Origin: Calditrichota bacterium
GTDB taxonomy: Bacteria > Calditrichota > Calditrichia > RBG-13-44-9 > J042
Reading direction: 5' to 3'
Assembly: GCA_013150955.1 (NCBI GenBank)
Contig: JAADJD010000005.1
Span: 61,470 to 125,469 of the forward strand
Length of the DNA stretch: 64,000 bases
Shown: in pieces, positions 7,737 to 17,096 of the stretch
How positions within the stretch are numbered: position 1 is the stretch's first letter
How the letters are laid out: each line of letters opens with the position of its first letter
The notes under the pieces: model-generated
What the model was told of the DNA's origin: nothing
Database searches by the model: none
Seen by the model: only the letters and a program-made list of their open reading frames with translations
Position numbers and translations under genes: made by a program

Positions 7737-8988
7737 TCCCAAACAAATTCGCGCCAAAGACAAAGTGGTTGTCGATGGCATTGAGCTGACCAGCGAATGG
7801 AACCGCATGTTCGATCAGCGTCCGGTTTTTGATTATGACGTGGATGTTCTGGATAAAATCGCCAGCATTCCCGGAGCCGAGTCCATTGCCTGGTGTTATC
7901 AGTGTGCCCAGTGTGTGCCTGTGTGTCCGGTAAATGAGGTCGGGGATTACGGCCCGCGGAAGATTTACCGGCGATTGCAATTTGGAATCGATCTGCTTAC
8001 GGATGATGAATTGTGGAAGTGCACCACCTGCATGAATTGTTTGCGGGTATGCCCGAAGGATGTGAATATGATTGACATCATGCCGGCCGTCCGCGAAGAG
8101 GCCGTGATGGAAGGCCACGTGCCGGCCGAACTGCAAGAAGTGTTCGAAAACACGTTTGAATATGGCAATCCCCTGGGTGAATCGCCCCGCAAGCGGGCGG
8201 ATTGGGTGAAGGACGCCGGCGTGCCGGTGCCAATCATGAAGGAGAAAAAAGAGGCGGATATTTTGTGGTTCGTGGAGTGTTACCCATCCTATCATCCCCG
8301 TGGGAAAGAAACCAGTGTAGCACTGGCCAAAGTATTGAATGCGCTGGGAGTCGATTTTGCCATTCTGGGGGTTGAGGAAAAGTGCAGCTGCGACTCGCAG
8401 CGACTGGCAGGCGAGCGGGGATTGTTCGAAGAATTTGCCGAAGAAAACATCAAAACTTTCAGCAAATACAAATTTAACAGGATTCTGGTGACCGATCCGC
8501 ATGCGCTAAATGCCTTTAAAACGGAATACCCCAAACTGGGCGGAGAATACGATGTGGTGCATTACACCACCTTTCTGGCACCAATGATGGATCGGCTGGA
8601 ATTGAAGAACCGGTTGAATTATAAAGTGACCTTTCATGATCCCTGCTACCTGGGACGCCATCACGGGGAATTTGATGCACCGCGGCAGATCATTAATAGC
8701 CTGCCGGGAGTGGAGCTGGTGGAGATGTGGCGTTGCCGGCAGAATAGCTTCTGCTGCGGAGGCGGGGGCGGTGGCATGTGGCTGGATGGCTTCATGGCCG
8801 ATCACGTCAAGGAACGGCTTTCGGAAAATCGGGTTCGCGAAGCTGTGGAGACCGGTGCCGAGGTGCTGGTGGTGTGCTGTCCCTACGAAATTTCCCGGTT
8901 CGAAGATGCGGTCAAATCTACCGGCAATGAGGGCAAACTGATCGTCAAGGATATCATTGAACTGGTGGTGGAGGCGATGGGCGTGTAG
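7726..8988 (+). CDS. shdrB3: Fused sHdrC2-B2 type FeS protein (B3-like)
   Basis: This 420-residue fusion has an HdrC-like N-terminus with two ferredoxin motifs (C57, C60, C63, C67 and C99, C102, C105, C109) and an HdrB-like C-terminus. The first CCG domain is degenerate (C185, C220, C222, then DPH where a Cys would be). The second is complete: C307 in HDPCYLG, C343-C344-G, C384-C385-P. The last 170 residues closely resemble the end of EMO (11141-13225). A fused subunit together with etf and emo matches the type II sHdr arrangement as I recall it. It probably hands electrons to Etf. Confidence 0.87.
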   Translation: MPVDPKQIRAKDKVVVDGIELTSEWNRMFDQRPVFDYDVDVLDKIASIPGAESIAWCYQCAQCVPVCPVNEVGDYGPRKIYRRLQFGIDLLTDDELWKCTTCMNCLRVCPKDVNMIDIMPAVREEAVMEGHVPAELQEVFENTFEYGNPLGESPRKRADWVKDAGVPVPIMKEKKEADILWFVECYPSYHPRGKETSVALAKVLNALGVDFAILGVEEKCSCDSQRLAGERGLFEEFAEENIKTFSKYKFNRILVTDPHALNAFKTEYPKLGGEYDVVHYTTFLAPMMDRLELKNRLNYKVTFHDPCYLGRHHGEFDAPRQIINSLPGVELVEMWRCRQNSFCCGGGGGGMWLDGFMADHVKERLSENRVREAVETGAEVLVVCCPYEISRFEDAVKSTGNEGKLIVKDIIELVVEAMGV

Positions 8989-9179
8989 CCGCCGGGGGTA
9001 TCCGGAACCCGTGGTGAAGGACAACGAAGAAAGATCTCACGGTGCCGGAAACACGGGGGCAGGAAGACGGGGATCCCGCGGTTTCTGGCGATACGACGGG
9101 CGATTGGGTTGATCGGTAAGAAGATGAAAAATTAAAAATAAATCACAGCGTGAACGTTTAAGCGGCAAGGAGGTGTGGT

Positions 9180-9944
9180 ATGAACATCATTGTGCCACTT
9201 CGGCAGGTACCGGATCTGGTAGAAGACCTGGAGATCGATGCTTCCGGGAAGGATCTGGATCGTGAATGGTTAAAATACAAAATCAATGAATTCGATGACC
9301 ATGCGCTGGAAGAAGCATTGCTTTTGAAGGAAGACGTGGGCGGAACGGTTACCGCAATGGCTCTGGATGGGGATGATGTGGACAAGCTGTTATTTACGGC
9401 GGCTGCTAAAGGGGCGGATAAACTGATTAAGGTGACCGGCGATTTTCCCCAACCGCTTTCCAGCCATGCCATTGCCAGAGCCCTGGCCAGTGCCATTCAG
9501 GGAATGGATTATCAGCTCATCCTCATCGGCGTGCAGGCCGTGGATGAGCTGGACGGCCAGGTGGGGGTGTTGCTGGCCCATTATCTGGGTGTTCCCCACG
9601 TATCGGTGGTGACCGGGGTTCAGGTAACCAATGGAAAGGCGGTGGTGCATAAGGAATATGCCGGTGGTGTGATGGGCGAGTTTGAGGTCACCTTACCGGC
9701 GGTGCTGGGGATTCAGGCGGCACGCCAGACCCCGCGATATGCACCGGTCAGCCGGGTGCGCATGGCCATGCGGAAATCGACCATTGAGGAGGTGAGCGCC
9801 AGCGATACCGCAGCGGGTGGGACGCCGGAAATTCGGAAACTATTCAAACCCGAAAAAGGTGCCGGCGCGCAGATGCTGGACGGTTCACCCGAAGAAGTGG
9901 CCGAAAAAATTGTGAGCATATTAAAAGAGAAGGGGATTGTGTAA
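9180..9944 (+). CDS. etfB: Electron transfer flavoprotein beta subunit
   Basis: This 254-residue EtfB/FixA family protein starts MNIIVPLRQVPDLVEDLEID, followed by KYKINEFDDHALEEAL, the nucleotide-binding region. Together with EtfA it forms a soluble FAD (and AMP or second FAD) protein carrying one or two electrons. The neighbours suggest it accepts electrons from the sHdr proteins and gives them to EMO. AAGGAGGTG is a very strong ribosome site. It is separated from the C2B2 gene by 191 bp with no recognised terminator, and its stop overlaps the etfA start by one base. Confidence 0.93.
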   Translation: MNIIVPLRQVPDLVEDLEIDASGKDLDREWLKYKINEFDDHALEEALLLKEDVGGTVTAMALDGDDVDKLLFTAAAKGADKLIKVTGDFPQPLSSHAIARALASAIQGMDYQLILIGVQAVDELDGQVGVLLAHYLGVPHVSVVTGVQVTNGKAVVHKEYAGGVMGEFEVTLPAVLGIQAARQTPRYAPVSRVRMAMRKSTIEEVSASDTAAGGTPEIRKLFKPEKGAGAQMLDGSPEEVAEKIVSILKEKGIV

Positions 9945-10906
9945 TGAGCGACGTTCTGGTTTTTGCCGAACATTTACAGGGAAATTTTACGGATTCCACG
10001 TTTGAGTTGTTGGGAAAAGGCCGGGAACTGGCCGCTGCCACCGGTGACCATCTGGTCGCCGCGCTGTTGGGTAACGGGGTCGATGACATGGTTCATCAGC
10101 TGGGTGCGGCTGATAAGGTGGTGGCAGTGGAGCACGATCAACTGGCGGAATTCAATCCCGAAGCCCATACCCTGGCTCTGAAAGCCGTGGTGCAGGCCGT
10201 AAATCCCGCCATCATTTTAATCCCTTATACCTCCATGGGAATGGATCTGGCCTCTGCCCTGTCTGCCGATCTGGACATCCCGCTGGCATCTTATGTTGCG
10301 GATGTTCGGGTGGAGGATGGAAAACTGGTTACCGTGAGCCAGATGTATGGCGGTAAAGTGAATGTGGAATCGGAAATTGCGGGAAATCAGAAGATCGTGT
10401 CCGTACTGGCAGGCGCTTTCCCCGCCGATGCCGGTAAAAAAGAGGGCAGTCCGGCCGTGGAAAAACTGGATCCCCCTGCCGAGCTGAGCAATTTGCGGGT
10501 ATCGTTTAAACAGCTGATTGAACCGGAGGGCGGGGATGTGGACATCACCCAGCAGGACGTGCTGGTGAGCATTGGACGTGGGATTCAGAGCGAGGAAAAC
10601 ATTCCCATGGTCGAGGAACTGGCACAAAAGCTGGGTGGTGCCGTGTCAGCCTCTCGTCCCATTATTGACAATAAATGGCTACCCAAGAGTCGCCAGGTGG
10701 GCAAATCCGGCCTGAAGGTGAAACCCAAATTATACCTGGCCCTGGGAATTTCGGGAGCACCGGAGCATATCGAAGGAATGAAGGATGCAGAGTTGATCAT
10801 CGCCATCAATTCCGATCCCAACGCCCCCATTTTTGAATACGCCCATTACGGGGTGGTGGGCGACCTGTTCGATATTGTGCCGGTGCTGAAGGAGAAACTG
10901 GGGTAG
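9944..10906 (+). CDS. etfA: Electron transfer flavoprotein alpha subunit
   Basis: This 320-residue EtfA/FixB has an N-terminal alpha/beta domain (residues 1-190) and a C-terminal FAD domain with VSIGRGIQSEEN, SRPIIDNKWLP, RQVGKSG, LALGISGAPEHIEGM and IIAINSDPNAPIF, all hallmark FAD-contact stretches. There is no extra ferredoxin domain as in some bifurcating EtfA proteins. It is translationally coupled to etfB (TAATG). It should pair with EtfB to shuttle electrons from sHdr to the membrane oxidoreductase downstream. Confidence 0.94.
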   Translation: MSDVLVFAEHLQGNFTDSTFELLGKGRELAAATGDHLVAALLGNGVDDMVHQLGAADKVVAVEHDQLAEFNPEAHTLALKAVVQAVNPAIILIPYTSMGMDLASALSADLDIPLASYVADVRVEDGKLVTVSQMYGGKVNVESEIAGNQKIVSVLAGAFPADAGKKEGSPAVEKLDPPAELSNLRVSFKQLIEPEGGDVDITQQDVLVSIGRGIQSEENIPMVEELAQKLGGAVSASRPIIDNKWLPKSRQVGKSGLKVKPKLYLALGISGAPEHIEGMKDAELIIAINSDPNAPIFEYAHYGVVGDLFDIVPVLKEKLG

Positions 10907-10961
10907 GCAAAAACCATCCTCCCCACCATCGCAACCCGAATCCGGGGTGTCCGTCCATGGT

Positions 10962-10995
10962 GTCGGGATGGCGGGTTACCATCCGGTATCCCGAC
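10962..10995 (+). other. Hairpin between etfA and emo
   Basis: GTCGGGAT and ATCCCGAC form an 8-bp stem with an 18-base loop in the 234-bp etfA-emo gap. The next bases are CTTTCCC, not a clear T-run, so an attenuating or mRNA-stabilising hairpin is more likely than a full terminator. Confidence 0.35.
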
Positions 10996-11140
10996 CTTTC
11001 CCGGCAGAACAGGAGGGGAACCCATTCGGGGCAACAGGCTGGCAAGAAACGTTGTCCTGCCAGCAGGGAAATCATAAGCCATGCTGAGGAATGGTCATCC
11101 ACAATACCATTGACGGGTCATTTAAATTGGAGGAGCGCCC

Positions 11141-13225
11141 ATGCCTGAGTTGATACCCACCCGCGAAATCTTTCGACATTTCCCCACGTGGGCTCAGTTG
11201 CTGTTTTATGCCATTGCTTTTGGCGGCACGCTGATCTTTTTCTACGGTGTGTATTCCCGCATTCAGAAATATCGTCAGGGTCGCCCGGAAAACCGATTCG
11301 ACAATTTGCCCGGACGATTTGTCCAGGCCCTGACCACCGTTTTGCGAAATAAAACTATTTATCGGGGGGATCCCTTTGCCGGATTTGCCCACAGTCTCAT
11401 CCTGTGGGGCTTCATTGTCCTGTTCATTGGAACGGTGATTGTGTTCATCGATCACGACATCCTGCGGCTGCTGGGGTACCGCTTGCTTCAGGGAACGTTC
11501 TATCTGTGGTTTTCTCTGATTCTGGATATTTTTGGGGTATTATTTCTGGTTGGATTGGTGCTCATGTGGTTTCGTCGCACCCTGGTCATGCCTTTTAAGC
11601 TGGACTACAGCCGGGTGGATCGCAAAGAAGAAGAATACGATCGCCGGGGGTATGCCACCGATGATGCGGTTTTTCTGGGCCTGCTGTTTTTTATCGGAGT
11701 TAGTGGTTTCCTGATAGAAGGTTTCCGCATTTATGCCGATCAACCGGAGTGGGCCAGATGGTCTCCGGTGGGCTGGTTGACGGCGGAATTTCTCAGTTTT
11801 ATGCGCCTGAGTCCGGCCACCATCAATTTCTGGCATGCCACCACCTGGTGGACGCACGCAGTGGCAGTGATGATTTTTCTGGCCTACATTCCGTTTTCCA
11901 AAGCCATGCACATGTTCACCGATTTTGCCAATCTAATGTTTCGGGATGAAAACGTGCCCCGGCGGTTGCCCGGTATCACCGAGGCGCAAATGAAAGAAGG
12001 CATGGGCTACAAAAAAATTACCGATTTTACCTGGAAGGAATTGCTGGACCTGGATGCCTGCACCAAGTGTGGGCGTTGCCACGAAGCCTGCCCGGCCCGA
12101 AGTGCAGGACAACCCCTTTCCCCGCGGGATTTGATCCTGGATCTGCGCACCTTTGCCGATGCGACCTTCGGCACCAGCGAATGGTTTACTCAGAAGGTTA
12201 ACGGGTGGGATACCCGCACCGCCGTCGTCGCCGGAGATGTGATTAAAGCCGAAACCCTGTGGTCCTGTACCACCTGCATGGCCTGTGTGGAGAGTTGTCC
12301 CGTGGGCATCGAACATCTGCTTCACATCGTGCAGATGCGCCGCACGCTGGTGGACGAAGGTAACATGGATGATTCCCTGCAGGAAGCCCTGATGAACATC
12401 GGCGATTATGGTAATTCCTTCGGGCAACCTGAACGCGCCCGCGGTAAATGGACTCAGGGACTGGATTTTAAAATTAAGGATGCCCGCAAAGAGGAAGTGG
12501 AATATTTGTGGTTCGTTGGAGATTATGCCTCATTCGATCCCCGTATTCAGGAAAATTCCAGAACCGTGGCCCGTATTTTCAATAAATTGGGCATCGATTT
12601 TGGCATCCTGTATGACGGGGAGAAAAACGCGGGCAATGATGTGCGTCGGGTGGGAGAAGAAGGGTTGTATGAAATGCTGGTGGAAGACAATATGGCCGTT
12701 TTGCAAAAAGCCAGATTTAAAAAGATTGTGACCACCGATCCGCATTCCTACAACACCCTGAAGAATGAATATCCCGAATTTGGGCTGGAAGCGCCCGTTT
12801 TTCACTACACGCAGGTGCTGGCCCAGTTGATTGACGAGGGAAAATTGCGGTTTAATAAGAAGTTGAATTACAAAGTCACCTACCACGATCCCTGCTACCT
12901 GGGACGCTATAATCGGGAAACCGAAGCACCGCGGAAGATTTTGCAGGCATTGGGGGTGGAATTTAAGGAAATGCCCCGTTGTGGTACCAATACCTTCTGT
13001 TGTGGGGCCGGGGGTGGTCGCATCTGGATGGATGATTCCAATATCCAGGAACGCCCCAGCGAGCAACGGATTAGAGAAGCCCTGGCGCTGGGAGAGCTGG
13101 ATTATTTCGTTGTAGCCTGTCCCAAGGATTATGCCATGTATTCCGATGCGGTGAAGACCTCGGGAAATGAGGGGAAGATTGAGGTAAAGGACATTATTCA
13201 ACTGGTGGAGGAAGCGTTGAGTTAA
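11141..13225 (+). CDS. emo: Membrane Etf:menaquinone FeS oxidoreductase (EMO)
   Basis: This 694-residue protein has three parts. Residues 1-265 are a NarI-like membrane domain with about five helices and candidate heme b histidines (H84, H232, H239, H257). Residues 307-317 and 376-386 are two [4Fe-4S] motifs. Residues 440-694 are HdrB-like with a complete CCG motif (HDPCYLG, FCCGAGGG, VACP). Proteins of this type next to etfAB pass electrons from Etf to the menaquinone pool. Its C-terminal half is paralogous to the C2B2 fusion. The stop codon lies inside the 4-bp target repeat (TTAA) of a palindromic element. Confidence 0.9.
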   Translation: MPELIPTREIFRHFPTWAQLLFYAIAFGGTLIFFYGVYSRIQKYRQGRPENRFDNLPGRFVQALTTVLRNKTIYRGDPFAGFAHSLILWGFIVLFIGTVIVFIDHDILRLLGYRLLQGTFYLWFSLILDIFGVLFLVGLVLMWFRRTLVMPFKLDYSRVDRKEEEYDRRGYATDDAVFLGLLFFIGVSGFLIEGFRIYADQPEWARWSPVGWLTAEFLSFMRLSPATINFWHATTWWTHAVAVMIFLAYIPFSKAMHMFTDFANLMFRDENVPRRLPGITEAQMKEGMGYKKITDFTWKELLDLDACTKCGRCHEACPARSAGQPLSPRDLILDLRTFADATFGTSEWFTQKVNGWDTRTAVVAGDVIKAETLWSCTTCMACVESCPVGIEHLLHIVQMRRTLVDEGNMDDSLQEALMNIGDYGNSFGQPERARGKWTQGLDFKIKDARKEEVEYLWFVGDYASFDPRIQENSRTVARIFNKLGIDFGILYDGEKNAGNDVRRVGEEGLYEMLVEDNMAVLQKARFKKIVTTDPHSYNTLKNEYPEFGLEAPVFHYTQVLAQLIDEGKLRFNKKLNYKVTYHDPCYLGRYNRETEAPRKILQALGVEFKEMPRCGTNTFCCGAGGGRIWMDDSNIQERPSEQRIREALALGELDYFVVACPKDYAMYSDAVKTSGNEGKIEVKDIIQLVEEALS

Positions 13226-13440
13226 ACCCGGATTGTGCATGAGAACCCCAAATGACACGAATGAACACAAATAAACCCAGATTATGCAGTAGACCACGAA
13301 TTACACGAATTAACACAAATAAAACCAATAAAATGTATTAGATTATGTATGGATGAAAATGTGGTCTAGGGTTTATTCACGATTTTGTAGATATTTTTTG
13401 GTTTCATTCGTGTGATTCGCGGTTTAGTGCATGATTTGGG
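13226..13440 (+). repeat. Palindromic element, with a left fragment of an older copy
   Basis: An older left end (13226-13274) directly follows the emo stop codon and is preceded by TTAA. A complete copy occupies 13275-13440, from ACCCAG to TTTGGG, flanked on both sides by ATAA (13271-13274 and 13441-13444). Confidence 0.85.
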
Positions 13441-13593
13441 ATAATAAACAGGCGGATCACCACCCCACAAAATCCCCCCAAATCCGCAATCCGCAATCCC
13501 AAATCCGAAATCCGACATCCGCAATCCGAAATCCAGCATCGTTTCCGGTTGCCCTACAGGCAACGTGGGCAGTTAGGGTGGTGACGTATGGAC

Positions 13594-13639
13594 CCCCACG
13601 CGCTGCGTGGGGCTACCCTCTTTTTGCCCTTCGGGCAAA
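13594..13639. repeat. Hairpin block of the composite unit (first copy)
   Basis: CCCCACGCG-C-TGCGTGGGG-type palindrome at 13594-13612 is followed by TTTGCCC-TTC-GGGCAAA at 13623-13639. The same pair recurs in every unit (first palindromes at 14179-14197, 14798-14816 and 15428-15446). A smaller hairpin (GTTGCC/GGCAAC) precedes it. Three closely spaced GC hairpins suggest a folded RNA or DNA structure. Confidence 0.7.
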
Positions 13640-13869
13640 TGGTCTCCAGAGAAAATCCCGCAAAATCATTTCACCCGGATGACACCCACTACCATGAACC
13701 CGAACCACCACCACGCAAAATCCCCCCAAATCCGACATCCGACATCCGCAATCCGAAATCCACCATCCTTTCCGCCCCGAAGGGGCAGCATATGGTAACC
13801 CGGGGCACCGCCCCGGGAGTCAGAGAAGCTTACCAGGAAGAACCCCTGCGCCCTTTAAGGGCACAATAA

Positions 13870-14049
13870 ACCCAGATTATGCGATAGCCTACGAATTACA
13901 CGAATTAACACAAATAAAACCAATAAAATGCATTGGATTGTGTATGATTGGATTGTGTATGGATGAAAATGTGGTCCAGGGTTTCTTCGCAATTTTGTAG
14001 ATATTTTTGGTTTTATTCGTGTGATTCGCGGTTTAATGCATGATTTGGG
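13870..14049 (+). repeat. Palindromic element, unit 2 of the array
   Basis: Full-length copy, ACCC to GGG, with ATAA on both sides (13866-13869 and 14050-14053). A short internal duplication of a GGATTGTGTATG-like segment lies near the middle. Its flanks are shared with units 3 and 4, so it probably spread by unit duplication and not by a separate insertion. Confidence 0.85.
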
Positions 14050-14476
14050 ATAATAAACAGGCGAACCACCACCCCACAAAATCCCCCCAAATCCACAATC
14101 CGAAATCCGCAATCCGAAATCCGAAATTTTCCGGTTGCCCTACAGGCAACGTGGGGAGTTAGGGTGGTGCCGTGTGGTCCCCACGCGCTGCGTGGGGCTA
14201 CCCTCTTTTTGCCCTTCGGGCAAATGGCCTCCCACGGAAAATCCCGCAAATTCATTTCACCCGGATGACGTCCACTACCCTGAACCCAAACCATCACCAC
14301 GCAAACTCACCCATCACCCCCCAAATCCGCAATCCGCAATCCGAAATTCGAAATCCGCAATCCGAAATCCACCATCCTTTCCGCCCCGAAGGGGCAGCAT
14401 ATGGTAACCCGGGGCACCGCCCCGGGATCAGAGAAGCTCACCAGAAGAACCCCTGCGCCCTGTAAGGGCACAATAA

Positions 14477-14658
14477 ACCCAGATTATGCGATAGCCTACG
14501 AATTACACGAATTAACACAAATAAAACCAATAAAATGCATTGGAAATAAAATGCATTGGATTGTGTATGGATGAAAATGTGGTCCAGGGTTTCTTCGCAA
14601 TTTTGTAGATATTTTTTGGTTTTATTCGTGTGATTCGCGGTTTAATGCATGATTTGGG
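14477..14658 (+). repeat. Palindromic element, unit 3 of the array
   Basis: Full-length copy with flanking ATAA at 14473-14476 and 14659-14662. An extra AAATAAAATGCATTGG-like duplication sits at the centre. Confidence 0.85.
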
Positions 14659-15106
14659 ATAATAAACAGGCGGATCACCACCCCACAAAATCCCCCCAAA
14701 TCCCAAATCCGAAATCCGACATCGGCAATCCGAAATCCAGCATCATTTCCGGTTGCCCTGCAGGCAACGTGAGGGGGTAAGGGTGGCGCCATGTGGTCCC
14801 CACGCGCTGCGTGGGGCTACCCTCTTTTTGCCCTTCGGGCAAATGGCCTCCACGGAAAATCACGCAAATTCATTTCACACGGATGACACCCACCACCGTG
14901 AACCCGAACCACCACCCCGCAAAATCCCCCCAAATCCGAAATCCGCAATCCGAAATTCGAAATCCGCAATCCGAAATCCACCATCCGCAATCCGATATCC
15001 ACCACCTTTCCGCCCCGAAGGGGCAGCATATGGTAACCCGGGGCACCGCCCCGGGAGTCAGAGAAGCTCACCAGAAGAATCCATGCGCCCTGTAAGGGCA
15101 CAATAA

Positions 15107-15289
15107 ACCCAGATTATGCGATAGCCTACGAATTACACGAATTAACACAAATAAAACCAATAAAATGCATTGGACAATAAAATGCATTGGATTGTGTATG
15201 GATGAAAATGTGGTCCAGGGTTTCTTCGCAATTTTGTAGATATTTTTGGGTTTCATTCGTGTGATTCGCGGTTTATTGCATTGTTTGGG
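15107..15289 (+). repeat. Palindromic element, unit 4 of the array
   Basis: Full-length copy with ATAA at 15103-15106 and 15290-15293. The central duplication seen in unit 3 is present in a slightly different form. Confidence 0.85.
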
Positions 15290-15623
15290 ATAAAAAACAG
15301 GTGGGCAACCACCCCACAAAATCCCCCCAAATCCGCAATCCGCCATCCGAAATCCGAAATCCGAAATCCAGCATCGTTTCCGGTTGCCCTACAGGCAACG
15401 TGGGGAGTTAGGGTGGCGCCATGGGGTCCCCACGCGCTGCGTGGGGCTACCCTCTTTTTGCCCTTCGGGCAAATGGCCTCCACGGAAAATCCCGCAAATT
15501 CATTTCACCCGGACGACGCCCACTACCGTGAACCCAAACCATCAACACGCAAACTCACCCCTCACCCCCCAAATCCGCAATCCGCAATCCGACATCCGAA
15601 ATCCGAAATCCGCAATCCCCAAC

Positions 15624-17096
15624 CTAATCCCCCTCCGCCAATCTTTCTTCCGCAATCTTCTGGAACACCTTTCGGTTGGGCTTAATCATGTATTCGGTCT
15701 TTTCGGGCCAGGGGAAAAAGTGGTCTGGAATTTTAAATCCAGGCAAAAACGCCCGGAGCAGTTGACGCATCCGGTCCGCATCCAATTCGGGGGCGTCCTC
15801 GTTCATTTCCAGAAAGGCAACCGGGCGCTGCCCGTATTCAGCATGCGGCACCGGCACCACCAGCGCCTGTTTGACACCTGGCAACCGCAGCAACATGGCT
15901 TCTATTTCTTCCGGCTGAATATTTTCCCCTCCCGAAATGAACATGTTATCCTTACGTCCCACCACCTTTAAATATCCATCAATCGTCCAGCGGCCAATAT
16001 CCCCGGTGTGGAACCAGCCCAACTCGTCCACCGGACGATCCAGTTGCCCCTCTTTCCAGTATCCTTTAAACAGGGTCGGGCCTTTTACCAGAATTTCGCC
16101 ATCGGCAGCGATGTGCACTTCCCGGTATGGCAGTGGCTTTCCCGCAGTTAACAATTGCTGCAGGGTATCCCCCGGACGCGTGGTGGTTATCTGCGAACCC
16201 ATCTCCGTGGACCCATAGGTGGTAAACAGCGGGGGCCGAAGATCCAGAGCCTGCTGGATGAGGTGCGGCGGTATGGGACCGCCACCTGTCAATATGCATT
16301 TAAGCGACGAACGATAGCCCGGCCCGGGAATCTCCTGCAGAAAACGTTGCAACTGGGTGGCCACCACGGAAAGGTGAGTAATTTGATGGCGCTCGATGAT
16401 TTCCGGGGTAATGGCGCGGTTTTCCGGGATGACAATGGCTCCACCCCCCAGCAAGGCCCGAAAAATAATAGCCAATCCCCCTACATGAAACAACGGCAGG
16501 CTGAGCAGCCAGCGATCACCCACTTTGAAGGGGATGTTCTGATTGGCTCCGCGAGCATTGTAATAATGGTTCGCCCAGGTGTGACAGGCCGCTCGCGGTT
16601 CACCGGTGGTGCCGGAGGTGAAAATAAGCGTCAGTTCTGGATCCGGATGATGCCACGCGCCCTCCACAATCGGTTGTTTTCGAGAAGCAAATAACGATTC
16701 CAGCTCCATCAGGGGAATTGTCCAGTCTGGTGGCAGTGCCGATGCCAGTTCGGCTTCAACGATCAGCGCGTGGGCCTGCACGGTGGCCAGATGCATGCGC
16801 AAGTTTTCGATGGGGAGCTTTGGATTCAATGGCGCGGTTAGAATCTCCCGATACCAGCAGGCCATCAGCAGAACCACCAGCTCCCAGCGATTGCGGCACC
16901 AGATGGCCAGACGTTTACCCGGGCCAAGATCCATTTCCTGTAACCGATCGGCAATTTCCCGGATCATCCGTTCGTATTCCGCAAAGGAGATGATCCGGTC
17001 AGGCGTTACCAGCGCCGGGGCCTCAGGCATCTGGCGTGCCCGTTGTTGTAACATGGGAACCATCCCTGATAGATGCAATTTCAACGCCCCCTTCAT
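15624..17096 (-). CDS. menE: o-Succinylbenzoate-CoA ligase
   Basis: This 490-residue acyl-adenylate-forming enzyme activates o-succinylbenzoate with ATP and CoA in menaquinone synthesis. The P-loop-like motif LIFTSGTTGEPRA (about 153-165), the YGSTEMGSQ motif (about 294), GWFHTGDIG and the C-terminal hinge KVVGRKDNMFISGGENI are all visible. The predicted catalytic Lys near the end (IKPNRKVFQK) is present. It is the last gene of the men operon, overlapping menC by 4 bp. Its stop codon abuts the 7-bp repeat of the composite array. Confidence 0.94.
   Translation of the reverse strand: MKGALKLHLSGMVPMLQQRARQMPEAPALVTPDRIISFAEYERMIREIADRLQEMDLGPGKRLAIWCRNRWELVVLLMACWYREILTAPLNPKLPIENLRMHLATVQAHALIVEAELASALPPDWTIPLMELESLFASRKQPIVEGAWHHPDPELTLIFTSGTTGEPRAACHTWANHYYNARGANQNIPFKVGDRWLLSLPLFHVGGLAIIFRALLGGGAIVIPENRAITPEIIERHQITHLSVVATQLQRFLQEIPGPGYRSSLKCILTGGGPIPPHLIQQALDLRPPLFTTYGSTEMGSQITTTRPGDTLQQLLTAGKPLPYREVHIAADGEILVKGPTLFKGYWKEGQLDRPVDELGWFHTGDIGRWTIDGYLKVVGRKDNMFISGGENIQPEEIEAMLLRLPGVKQALVVPVPHAEYGQRPVAFLEMNEDAPELDADRMRQLLRAFLPGFKIPDHFFPWPEKTEYMIKPNRKVFQKIAEERLAEGD

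Larger units (their letters stand above)
13226..15623. repeat. Array of about 600-bp composite repeat units
   Basis: The whole gap between emo and menE is repetitive. Units start at 13275, 13870, 14477 and 15107 (periods 595, 607, 630; the last is partial). Each holds, in order: one palindromic element; a 7-bp tandem array (AATCCGM-like, for example 13480-13548, 14085-14127, 14690-14748, 15330-15375); a block of hairpins; a second 7-bp array (13727-13766, 14320-14375, 14932-15005, 15570-15620); and, in the three complete units, another hairpin block with two GC-rich palindromes. Open frames on both strands are repeat translations such as RNPQSEIRNP, and I accept no gene here. Confidence 0.9.

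Noticed and set aside
10962-10995. Hairpin after etfA as a full terminator
   Set aside because: No T-run follows and emo belongs functionally to the same operon.
13480-15620. 7-bp arrays as a possible CRISPR
   Set aside because: Units are directly tandem with no spacers of regular length, and no cas genes are present.
13366-15971. Open frames up to 195 codons on both strands in the array
   Set aside because: They are translations of the palindromes, 7-mer arrays and hairpins, run across unit boundaries and have no ribosome sites; one extends into antisense menE.
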